This document shows, piece after piece, positions 1-9,996 of a stretch of DNA of 64,000 nucleotides. Where the stretch lies: NCBI GenBank assembly GCA_024362935.1, contig JANCRA010000011.1:8549501-8613500 (forward strand), written 5' to 3'. The translations under genes were made by a program, and so were the position numbers. The notes below the pieces were generated by a model. That model searched no databases and was not told the DNA's origin. It saw only the letters and a program-made list of their open reading frames with translations. The first letter of the stretch is position 1; the number at the start of each line of letters is the position of its first letter. The DNA is from Setophaga petechia (lineage: Eukaryota; Chordata; Aves; Passeriformes; Parulidae).

Positions 1-290
<290 letters not shown>

Positions 291-425
291 TGAGATCAGA
301 TAGGGAAAGTTTGCCTGAGGGCAAAAATGGTGATTTGATGTTCTTCTACAAGAAATGATGCGTGAAAATGTCTCATAGATTCCACATGCTTTCCAAGGGG
401 GGATCAAAAAGTAAAATAATGCATA

Positions 426-461
426 AATAAATGGAGATGTTCAGCTGCCTGTTTTGTGTGA
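426..461 (+). promoter_or_regulatory. Candidate intronic polyadenylation signal
   Basis: A canonical AATAAA at 426-431 is followed about 20 nt later by a GU-rich element (TGTTTTGTGTGA, 450-461), the usual two-part polyadenylation arrangement. It lies 168 nt past the SAMD12 donor, and the retained frame stops at 293. A composite last exon is therefore possible. Single AATAAA hexamers are common by chance in AT-rich DNA, so support is limited. Confidence 0.3.
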
Positions 462-601
462 TGAATAGGCTCCATCTACAATCTGATGGTGGTCCTTCCT
501 GTCTGCTTACTAAGATGAAAATAATTATGTATAAAGGGCATAGATGGAAGACCTATTGTCTTTAAAAGCATTGTCCAGTTTGCATTAATTGTTTACTTTC
601 A

Positions 602-633
602 GTGTTAGATGAAACACGGTGTTAGATGAAACA
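602..633. repeat. 17-bp tandem duplication
   Basis: The unit GTGTTAGATGAAACACG starts at 602 and the next copy starts at 619, identical for 15 bases. It is a short slippage-type duplication with no visible coding role. Confidence 0.85.
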
Positions 634-3007
634 GTATCGTTTCTGTCACCTGTTTTATGGTAAGAGCTGTCAGTGGAAAATTACCTGTTAGACTGTTTTT
701 TGCAGATGGCTGATTCCTTCTTCATGTTGAAATAATTGTATTGACTTGAATAGAGTTGCTTCTAATTTTTGCTGCTAAGAAAAAACAAAGCTGGGTTTAA
801 TATTAAGTCTGGATTAGAAGACAGAGAAGAAGGAGTAACAAAAAAAGGTTATATATATTTTCCAAATAAGGTTTAGATGTTTTATGATGACTTTTGGTGT
901 TAGCTCTCTAGTAATGGCTATGGTAACATGAAAGAAATGCAGTTATTGTGGCAATACTGTAAAGGAACATTTAGATATCCTCTACTATATATCTGCAATA
1001 CTTTATGTTAAATGTTGATTGGTAGTCCAATGGGATACCATAAACCACATACTTCTGTGGTGTTTTGGTTCAGTGCCTATTGTATGTCACACTGTATGAA
1101 AAAAGCAGAATTCCTCAGTACATGCAGTGTATTTTTAACAAAATGTCCTTCACACATTACATTATGTTCCTAATTAAGCCTTGCTCACTGTGCTCACAGG
1201 GAAAACTTTGATGAGTTGAATAAGCTGCATTTTATCTCAAAGAGCTGAAGTCTCAACTGAATTGTTTCTTCAGGCTTGGTGTCTTGTGGATTGTGATGCA
1301 GTTTTAGGGTTCCTTTGTTTTTCCATGAGCTGTTAATAGAAGCTCACCTCATCTTCTGTCATGTCATGCTGAAGCATGAATTTCTTCCCCAGATATTAAG
1401 AACTCTTCTTTTTCCCATTATCCACTCATCCATTATTCCTACATCCTTTTCTTCAGTGTTGGCCAGGTTCTCTCTTCCACTGCATCTGGAATGTTACTTG
1501 AGAGTTTGATGGACTGCGAAGTTTGGGCCATCCACCATCACTGTTATGGGCCTGCTTATGGAAGTTGGGATTTGATTGATATGGGACAATGAAGACAATT
1601 TAGCTATTAATTTGGATCAGTTGATCACTGCTGTCCAGAGAGATTCCTGCATAGACTTGTACATGACATTGAGAACTATATATTTCCTGTGATGTGAATT
1701 GCTTCTCTCTGGTTCCCCTCTGGACACGTAACTGATGTATGACTTGGGCTCACTCAGGCAGCAGTGACTCCCATTTCAGGGAATTCAGGGCAGCATCCTT
1801 TGATGATGCATTCTTTGCCCATGCAGTTGAGGATGAAAATTTGGGCTTTGGTAAGAGAAGGAATAAACATGTGCTGGGCTGTGAAGGACAGATCAACCCT
1901 GGATGCATGGATGTGTGTTTAAGGCAGTGTCTGTGTAGAGGGAATGTTCTCACTTACTCTGATCCTGTAAAGGCAGGACATTGTGTGCTTTGTGAAAGGC
2001 AGCACAGGCTTGACAAAAAGCTGGAGGTCTGCAGCTCTGTCTTCCCCACAAAGGTGTTGGCCATTGTGCTGCACTTCAGAGCCACTCCAATATATCCTTG
2101 GGGAAATGGCTCATTTCTCAGTCTGAGAACTGTCAGAAGAGTTTATTCCTTGCTTTGCTGGGGTCTGTTACAGTGTAACCACGTGAACCAGTGCCCACTG
2201 ATGGTGGTAGGGTGGGTCAGATCAGAGGGACAAAACAGGCTGCATTCAAAGCTGTGGTTTTCAGGGTTGGGTGGCCACTGGTGTGACCACTAGCCACAAG
2301 AGCTTGTGGTTGCCCTGTGTTCCAGAGCTCAAGTGGGAATGGCTGTGTGAGGGAGCAAGAGCTCTCTGTCCTTGTGGGGAAGAAAAAAGTGGCACTAATC
2401 CAAACCCATATCAGTAAAACAATACACAAATACCATTTTAATAAACAAATCTGTGAATGGACCTGATGGACTGTAAAACCTCTTGTCTCAAAGCCAGTAA
2501 TCTTCATATGCTATTGGCCCACCAAGGATAATATGAAAACAGGCATCTCTGAGGTGAATAAAAACAGAGTGCTTAAGCAGACTCTTTCTTTTAAAAACCT
2601 AGGGGAACCAAAACTGTTTACTTTCATCTTGAATGGAGCTGACGGTATGAGCAGAACAACAGTTTATAAGAACATTCCCCTGTGCAGCAAAGCTGTGTTA
2701 ATTGTATGATTCCAAGGTGGGGAAACAGTGAGTGACAGGATGACAGCAGTACTCTGGTCCCTTATCACTTATTTACTCCAAGTTGGAGTGTGTGTCCACT
2801 GAAAGTGCATGATGGAAGTACAAAGGTTAAGATATTATTTCTCAACCACAGTACAACTTGTAAAGCTCTTGATATGTCAGTTGTTCTCCAAAAGTGGTTC
2901 TGTCCCCTTTCCCAGTTTCTCCAAACTGTGTCCACTCATATTCTTATTATGATTTATATGTTCCTGATCCAGATTGTTACTGGAATAGCTTTCTGTAACT
3001 ATTTTGA

Positions 3008-3029
3008 TTTGTTTTGTTTTGTTTTGTTT
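3008..3029. repeat. (TTTTG)n microsatellite, about four units
   Basis: A short pentanucleotide run of TTTTG units is visible. Pentanucleotide repeats in the late SAMD12 intron are of interest because of the human TTTTA/TTTCA expansion, but this one has a different motif and is short. Confidence 0.9.
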
Positions 3030-3262
3030 AACACTTAGAGAACATTTTTCCTGTGAAAAGCTGTTTCTGCCTTTTGGAAATTGCACTCACAAAGTTCAGA
3101 TCACACTGTAGCTATTGCTATGCTGTGCCTTGCTGTCCTCCAGAAAGAGGGAAAAAAAGCCCTCCGTCTCTCAGTGCACAGCTCAGGAGACTGTTAGGTG
3201 AAAGAATCTGTTAAAACACATTTCTGAATTAATGTAGCACACAAGCTGGGTTGCGAGCAATG

Positions 3263-3345
3263 AGGTCCTAATTCAGAACCCATTGATGTCAGCAAAAAGA
3301 CTTCCACTGACTTTAGTACATACCCCTGTTGAAGCTGGATCGAAC
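3263..3345. mobile_element. Possible small DNA-transposon (MITE-like) remnant
   Basis: The segment begins AGGTCCTAATTCAG and ends near GAAGCTGGATCGAAC, so the two ends are roughly inverted (G-T-C-C-x-A-T-T-C-A-G against a reverse GATCCAGC). Inside are CCATTGATGTCAGC and CCACTGACTTTAGT, which resemble the 'CCATTGACTTCAATGG' blocks I recall from old nonautonomous DNA transposons of sauropsids. The family assignment rests on memory and the copy is diverged. Confidence 0.4.
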
Positions 3346-4439
3346 AGGGAAAGTTTTAAAAAAGCATTATATAATAGTTACCAGATATTTTAAGTGGCTT
3401 TGTGTCCTGTTGTCTGCAGAGAAAGTTAACCTCATTTTAAAAACTCAATAGCATTCTTTTCTACTCCTGTTTCAGAAAGTGACTTAAAACCATTTCATTC
3501 TTCTTCATTCAAGACACACTATCCAGTCTCTTAAAGCCAGAATAGTATGTGATTGTGTAATTGAAGACTTGTCTTGAGTTTTAGGAAGACTTTTCTTTGG
3601 AGCAAGAGCTGCTTGATTGCCTGATTGAGGCTATTATTGGTAGAAACACTATTCCAGCCTCCACTAGGATAGAAGGGCACAGGCCCAACTACTGATCTGT
3701 GCTTTTTTCCCAGACTTAGTGATGTTGAGGAACTAATTTGACAAAATATCTTCCAACATCTCTTGGGGAGAGCTGCACACTGTTGGAAGCACCATTATTA
3801 TACTGTTATCACTGTAAGCTTGAGTTGAAAGATCATTTTTTTATAAAAAGCCTTACATAACTACACAGAGAAGGAAGAAGTTATTCTGAGATTTTTCAAT
3901 GTGAGTCCTGCTTTGGGCTAGCAGAGAAGAGACTGTCCCTAAAGTGGTACAACAGTGCTGTGTGTGTTTCTCTGCAAAGTATCCACAGACAGCAATCTGC
4001 TCATAGGGCTGAGCTTGAGAAGCATTTTTGGATTTGGATTAAATGATAACCTGCTTTTACAATGATGTTAGGCCCCCTTCTAATTTCCTCTCTGAATTTC
4101 ATATAGGACAGAAGTGCTACTTGAATATACTGTCAGGACAGTATTTCTTCTCCTAGCATAACATGTTAGAATAAATCTTTGTGCTTCATTGAAAATCATC
4201 TCAGCAGTTGATACCCGTTGAAATTATTTCTTGACTAAGTTTTCTGCTCATCCTGCGCTGACGCTTAGTTACTGAAATGCATATGTGCCCAATGGGAGTC
4301 CCAGTAACACTGATTCCCTCCCTCCCTCCCATTTCCAACATAGTCCTATTCAAAACCTGTCGAGGTACCCTAGCACTGTATTCTTCCTGGAGGGATATTA
4401 GAGGGCCTTCAAAGTTGCATCTCATCTGCATTTAAATTC
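3346..4439. other. Unique intron
   Basis: No gene, RNA or clear repeat is recognised. A minus-strand open frame of 76 codons at 4201-4431 shows no known domain and is treated as chance. The last 200 bases may include a 5' extension of the following CR1 that I could not align by eye. Confidence 0.5.
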
Positions 4440-5156
4440 AGGAGTAATGCATCCTAACAATAAAGAAATCAGGCAAAAAATGCCATAAGGCTTGCATGGA
4501 TAAATGAGGAGCTCCTGGGCAAACTCAAACACAAAAAGGAAGCCTTACAGAGACTACAAGCAAGAACAGGTTACCTGGGAGAAATGCAGAGAAAGTGAGA
4601 AGCAGAATCAGGTTAGGAAAGCTAAATCTCTGAAAGAATTAAAACTGGCCAGAGATGTCAGCAGCAACAGGAAAATCTTCTATAGGTGCACCAGTGATAA
4701 AAGGAAGACTAGGGTGAATGTGAGTCTTCTCTGGAAGAAGATGGGAGATGTGATTACCCAGGACATGGAGGAAGCTGAGGTACTCAACAAATTTTTTGCC
4801 TCAGTTTTCACTGGCAAATTCTCCAGCCACAGAAGGCAAAGGCAGGGGCTGGGAGAATGAAGAACCAGTTATAGGAGATCAGGATCAAGTACATCTAAGG
4901 CACCTGAAGGTGCACAAGTCTCTGGGACCTGATGAGGTGTATCCACAGGTCCCAAGGGACAGATGAAGTGGCAGTGCTACTGTCCATCATATTTGAGAAG
5001 TTGTGGCAGTCCAATCAAGTTCCAGTGATGGGAACCCTAATTTTTAAATATGGAATAAAGGAAGACTGGGGAAACTACTGGGTGGTCAGTCTCAGCTCTG
5101 TGCCCAACAAGAACATGGAACAGATGTTAAGGAAACTTTTCTGTCTGACCATTCTT

Positions 5157-5699
5157 GGGCAGTCACACTCTTGCTACCAGAGATTTCAGGGCTGGAAGCC
5201 AAGCCCCTCCACAGTGGGTGGCTCCAGGTTGATGTGTGCACAGCTTGACTCCCTACACATACCACGCCACTCTCACAGGCTAACATGGTTTCCTTACCAG
5301 CTCAGCCCCGGGTTTCCCATAGCAGAGTCTCAGACCTCAGAATTCTTTAAATGGCTTTATCATGGTGCAGCAACAAAATAACAGCTCAAGCTGCTGCTTT
5401 GTAACAAAGAAAACCCTGGGCTTCTGTATCCTTATGATACAGAGGAAGGTCTGGGCTCTTCCTGCTGAGTCACTGGCTCCTGCTGTGGCTCTGAGTCACC
5501 TGGCTGGTGCCACAGGTCCCTGGGTCCTTTGCTATGCAAGGGGCCTGTGCCAGTTCTCAGCCTCTTGGCTCAGGCTCCTGCCATCCAGAGCTCAATCTGC
5601 AGCTCTCCCTGCAGCTGCTCACCAATCTACCTGTACTGAATGTATTCCTGAGCAGAGATCCTTCTGGAAACTGTGCTGAGGCACACAGGAGGTAAGCAG
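5157..5699. mobile_element. Non-CR1 insertion splitting the CR1 (LTR candidate)
   Basis: CR1 homology stops near 5157, just after a match to the S-C-L-T-N-L-V region, and resumes at about 5700 at the same reverse-transcriptase position. About 0.54 kb of more GC-rich, unrelated sequence lies between. It contains a TTTAAATGG element (5347-5355) and no reading frame that I recognise. The size and composition suit a solo LTR of an avian endogenous retrovirus, but I could not find matching target-site duplications or firm TG...CA ends, so the class is open. Confidence 0.5.
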
Positions 5700-5836
5700 G
5701 TTTGGTGGCCTTCTATGATGGGGCTGCAGGGCTGATGGGTAAGGAAAGAGCAACTGGTATATCTAACTGGACTTGTGCAAAGCATTTGAGACTGTCCCAC
5801 ATGATATCCTTCTCTTTAAATTGGAGAGACAGGGTT

Positions 5837-5868
5837 TGGATGGATGGATGGATGGATGGATGGATGGA
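5837..5868. repeat. (TGGA)n microsatellite inside CR1
   Basis: About eight TGGA units lie at the CR1 codons normally reading G-F-D-G-W. The native GGATGG has expanded in place. This explains the repeated W-M-D-G translation here, which must not be confused with the SAMD12 terminal exon. Confidence 0.95.
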
Positions 5869-6928
5869 CATGGTTTTGATGGGTTACTCAGATGGATAAG
5901 GAATTGGCTGGATGGTCACACTGAAAGAGATGTGGTCAATGGCTCAATGTCCCAAGTGGAGACCAGTGGTCAGTGTCATTCATCGGGGCTCGGCATTGGG
6001 ACTGACTCTGTTTGACATCTTTGTCAGTGGCATTGACAATGGGATCCAGTGCACCCTCAGCCATAGGCACCAAGCTGTGTGGTGCTGTTGACACTCTGAA
6101 GGGAGAGGGTGCCATTTAGAGAAGCCTAGTCAGGGTGGAAAGGTGGGCCCATGCAATCCTCATGATGTTGAGTGAGGCCAAATGCAAGGTCCTGCACCTG
6201 GGTTGGTACAATCCAAAGCATAAATTCAGGCTGGGAGAAGCATGGATTGAAGGCAACCCTGGGGAGAAGGGCTTGGAGTGTTGGTTAATGAGATGCCCAA
6301 CGTGAACTGGCAGTGTGCACTTGTGGCCCAGAGAGCCAAACATGTCCTGGGCTGCATCAAAAGCAGTGTGACCAGCAGGCCAAGGAAAGTGATTCTGTCC
6401 TCTGCTTTGCTATCATGAGACCCCACCTGCAGTGCTGCATCCACCTCTGGGACCCTGGAGAAGAAGGACATGGACCTGTTGGAGTGAGTACAGATGAGCA
6501 CCATGAAGATGATCAGAGGGATGGAGTACCTCTTCTGTGGAGACAGGCTGTGAGAATTGGAATTGCTCAGCCTGGAAAGGCTCTGGAGAGACAAGACCTT
6601 ACAGCAGCCTTCCATAGTACCTAAAGGTGACCTACAAAGAGCTGGAGATGGATTTTTCAAGGGCAAGGATAGGACAAGGAGTAATGGCTTCAAACTGAAA
6701 GACAGTAGGTTTATATAGAATATAAGGAAGAAAATCTTCATGTGCAGGTGGTGAGGCACTGGAACAGGCTGCCCTGAGAAGCTGTGGCTGCCTCATCCCT
6801 GGAAGTGTTCAATGGAAGATTGGAACCTGGTCTAGTCGAAGTTGTTCCTGCCTATGTCAGGGGTGTTGGAACTGCATGACCATTAAGGTTCCTTCCAATC
6901 TAAGATATTCTATGCTTCTATAACTCAG

Positions 6929-8960
6929 CAAATTACAAGTGAGAACTTTGTGTACTAGTGTTGGATCTTTGTAACAGAAACATTGTCTTCAGGATATGTG
7001 TGGTGAGTAAGTCAGGACCATGAAACCCTCCTTAACAGAAGTGTTTTACTAGGATTTTGGCAGCATTATCAGCCTGTTAGTACTAAGGACAGGCTTGATG
7101 AAAATTTGTATGGAACTCTCCCAATCTATCAGAAACATGATGCCACTTCCTTTGTGTTCTATCTGCTTTGTCCATGTGGATATCAAAGCTGGGAGGAACC
7201 TGAGCACTGTCATACCAGGTTTCATCACTACATGTGAGATTTATTGTCATTTTCCATAATTAAAACTTTAAAGTACTAGACTCAGTCCCATCTTCTGATT
7301 TCCCATATAATAAGACTTTCCTGCTGTGGTGGCTCCAGTAAATGAATGATTTGGAGTTACAAACCTGGCTGAAAAGGGGCTTGAGTGGTCAGAAATTTTG
7401 AGAACTTGCCAAGCACAGGACTAGAAGGTTAGCAAGTTATGAGAAAGCAATTGCAGCTTGCTGTCCCCCTCCTGTAGACTTTATGGATCCTGTGGTATCT
7501 GAACTGTTACTGCCTATTGTCCTTCAGGTTGCTTGAAGAAATGTTGCTTGAGATCGGCCCCTTTCTTTGTCACCCTTGCAAAGTACATTCTGTCTAGTAC
7601 ATTCTGGACTCAAGGTTTTGGCATCCAAGGAACCTTGGTTTCGTATACCTGTGCTGTTTCAAGGCCTGCAGCATTTGAAATCTTGACTGTCTGTCTTCTT
7701 TCCAGACATCACTTCTTTTGTTTTCATTTTTCTGATCTTATCTTTTTCTTTCACCTAACCCTGAAACTTCCAGCTACTCAGGAAGGGCCTTTCTTCCTGA
7801 AGCACAGAGTACTATGGAACTGTTTCTTGCATATGCTGCATACGTGGCATCTGTCTAAGGCACAGAAAAAAATACTTGTTCTTTCAGAAGAGCTCCAGCA
7901 AGCTTAATTCTCAACCAGTTTCCTTTGCTGTGCACTCCTGTTATGCTCCAAAATGTCTGAGAGACCTTGTGAGTTGAACACAAAGTGTATCATGAAAACA
8001 CTGTCAGAAATTACCCAGTAACAGTAGTTTATCCCTTGTCAGAGCAAGAAAACTGTGTTCCAGAACTCAGCATGCTAAGTTGCCTGATTACAGGTAAAGA
8101 AATCTTAACCTGCTTCTCAATACGGGTTTATTTTCACTAAATGTCCGTATCCCTTTTACTCCTTTCTATTGTATGTCTTTTTTTCCTGTACAACTGTAGG
8201 AATCATTGCACTTGTTCTTAACACTGCTTTCCAAGACTGTAAAACGACTTTGCCACTCATTAGACTACAAAAGAGCAGTCTTTGTTGTGTTTTTCCCATT
8301 CCAGTCAAGGACAGTTTCATCACTTAACAGAGGACGTAGCTCTGGAATCAGAAACCGTGGTTGTTCATGATAAGCTTTTCAGACTTTAGGCACTGTAAAG
8401 ATGTCTGAAAATATTTTTTTCACGTTGCAAGTGTGCACTGAAGGGTTCTGCATGGTTTTCATTTGTTTTAGCTGAAACACAATATTGTATGTGGAATGTG
8501 TATCTGAGCAAAGATGAAATATCTAATATACATGCATCAGTGATGATAAATATCAACTTCCATCTATGGTTTAGTTACTTGAATTTCAAGTGTCTGGCTT
8601 CTAACCTGAGGAGTATACTTTGCAATGCAGTCAATGGTCCCTGGAAGACCATTGTATTGCTATGGGACTGTTAGTTACCTTAAGCTATTGCTGTGATGCT
8701 AATATATATTCATATCAAATAACCAAGTGATTCAGCTGACAGGTAAAATAAGTTCCAATACACTGGACAATACATTGTAATGCACTGTGGATAGGTTTAG
8801 CACAGAATTGTCCTTCAATATGTGTAGTATATGAGTTCGGAATATGAGTAAGGAAACATAGGACCTATGAAATTTGTATTGATGAACTTGTCTGGCAAGA
8901 TTTTAGCTGTATAATATTATGATGTGCTTGCATTTTTATGTGTTTCTATAAATAGTATTG
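6929..8960. other. Unique intron
   Basis: Nothing beyond AT-rich unique sequence is recognised. An open frame of 124 codons at 7533-7907 (plus) has no domain signature and no exon-like splice sites, and is treated as chance. Confidence 0.55.
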
Positions 8961-9087
8961 CATCTCTGGTAATATAGCATTAGCTGCTTTGTATCTACTG
9001 GTAGCATATAATATATATACTGGTAGCATATAATATAGCATTAGCTGCTTTTGCATCTACTGGTAATATAGCATTAGCTGCTTTGTA
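8961..9087. repeat. Imperfect tandem array, unit about 30-35 bp
   Basis: Three copies of a block reading CTGGTAATATAGCATTAGCT followed by GCTTT occur at about 8966, 9021 (variant start) and 9060. A partial copy lies between the first two, with extra TA dinucleotides. It is a local slippage or minisatellite array in AT-rich DNA. Confidence 0.85.
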
Positions 9088-9267
9088 TGACTGCAAGATC
9101 ATGATTGCAATTGTCTGCTTTTCTTATTATTTTTTTGATGTTGATGTGGGTTTTTTTCATTCTTGCTTTACAAATTTCTCAGAAATCAGTCTGCTGGTCA
9201 GTTTGGTCTGGAATGTTTAGTCTTGCCGAACTAATGCATACCCAATAGTGTCTTAAATGTTTGGTGA

Positions 9268-9298
<31 letters not shown>

Positions 9299-9346
9299 AA
9301 CATCCATCCTTCCACATATATGTATATCTACATATATATATGTATG
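9268..9346. repeat. (TA)n and (TATG)n microsatellite cluster
   Basis: An uninterrupted AT dinucleotide run spans about 9272-9298 (13 units). After a 15-bp gap there is an alternating purine-pyrimidine tract of ATATGTATAT type to about 9346. It is low complexity and likely polymorphic. Confidence 0.95.
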
Positions 9347-9710
9347 TATTTTCTCACTTGTGTAAATTGGAAAGAGAAAAAACATTTTCTCTCAAAGTTT
9401 ATTAAAAAAAGTAAACTATTGCTGTTTGTACTGCAGCCAGCCATGAAAGACTTTTAACTAAATAGGAAAGCTTTCAGCAGTCAGTCTGTTATTTAACAAC
9501 AGCTGTTTGTGATCAGTGCCAGTGGAAATCACTTGTTTTCACCCATTCACAAGAAACAGGCTGTTAAAAGGGATTCCAGGAATAGGTACAGTCTTTCACA
9601 CAAAGTTTAAATAAACCATATTGTAAGATGGTGCCATTTACAATGTAACATAATTATGATTTCTAATGAGATTTTTCCAGAAATCAGACATAGACTGAAA
9701 TTAGGATTTA
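9347..9710. other. Unique intron
   Basis: No gene or repeat is recognised in this short block between the microsatellite cluster and the next CR1. Confidence 0.5.
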
Positions 9711-9996
9711 TCATAGAATTGTCTGGTTGGAAGGAATCTTAAGACCATCTAGGTCCAACCCTCCTGCCACACAGGCACATCCAGCCACCTTCCATTAGCC
9801 CAGGTTTCTCAGAGCCCCATCCCCTGTGGCCCTGAATAACTCAGGGATGGGGCATTCACAGCTTCTCTGAGCAACTTGTTCCAGTGCCTCACCGCCCTCG
9901 CAGTAAAGAATTTCTTCCTGATGTTCAATCTAAAGCTACCCTCTTTTCAGTCTGAAGCCACTACCCCCTGTCCTTTGCTTCATGCCTTTGATAGAG
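9711..9996 (-). mobile_element. CR1 LINE 3' fragment, antisense
   Basis: Read on the plus strand, it starts TCATAGAATTGTCTGGTTGG, the reverse complement of a CR1 3' end. It then follows the familiar CR1 C-terminal and 3' UTR order: GGAAGGAATCTTAAGACCAT, the TCCAACCCTCCTGCC block, CCCTGTGGCC, the TTGTTCCAGTGCCTCACC block, and AAAGAATTTCTTCCTGAT. It is 5'-truncated near 9996, as usual for CR1, and is only moderately diverged. Confidence 0.95.

Larger units (their letters stand above)
4440..6928 (+). mobile_element. CR1 LINE, degenerate ORF2 to 3' end, interrupted
   Basis: This is the longest CR1 copy in the window, on the plus strand. From 4440 to about 5157 the translation matches CR1 ORF2 from the linker ([13 protein letters not shown] at about 4493) to [11 protein letters not shown] (about 4780-4812) and the start of the reverse transcriptase (G-N-Y-W-V-V-S-L-S-S-V-P near 5070-5105). 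After a non-CR1 insertion it resumes near 5700 with L-V-A-F-Y-D-G and [11 protein letters not shown], runs through the C-terminal region, and ends in the CR1 3' tail TATTCTATGCTTCTAT near 6907-6922. Frameshifts and stops throughout show it is dead. It is non-LTR and immobile. Confidence 0.93.

Noticed and set aside
1739..2293. 184-codon plus-strand open frame, the longest in the window
   Set aside because: No recognised domain and no plausible splice or promoter context. About one frame of this size is expected by chance in 64 kb of six-frame AT-rich DNA.
5837..5868. W-M-D-G translation resembling the SAMD12 terminal exon
   Set aside because: It arises from a TGGA microsatellite within CR1. 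There is no acceptor before it, and the following residues are CR1.
6226..6759. 177-codon minus-strand open frame
   Set aside because: It is the antisense of CR1 ORF2 in a plus-strand CR1 copy.
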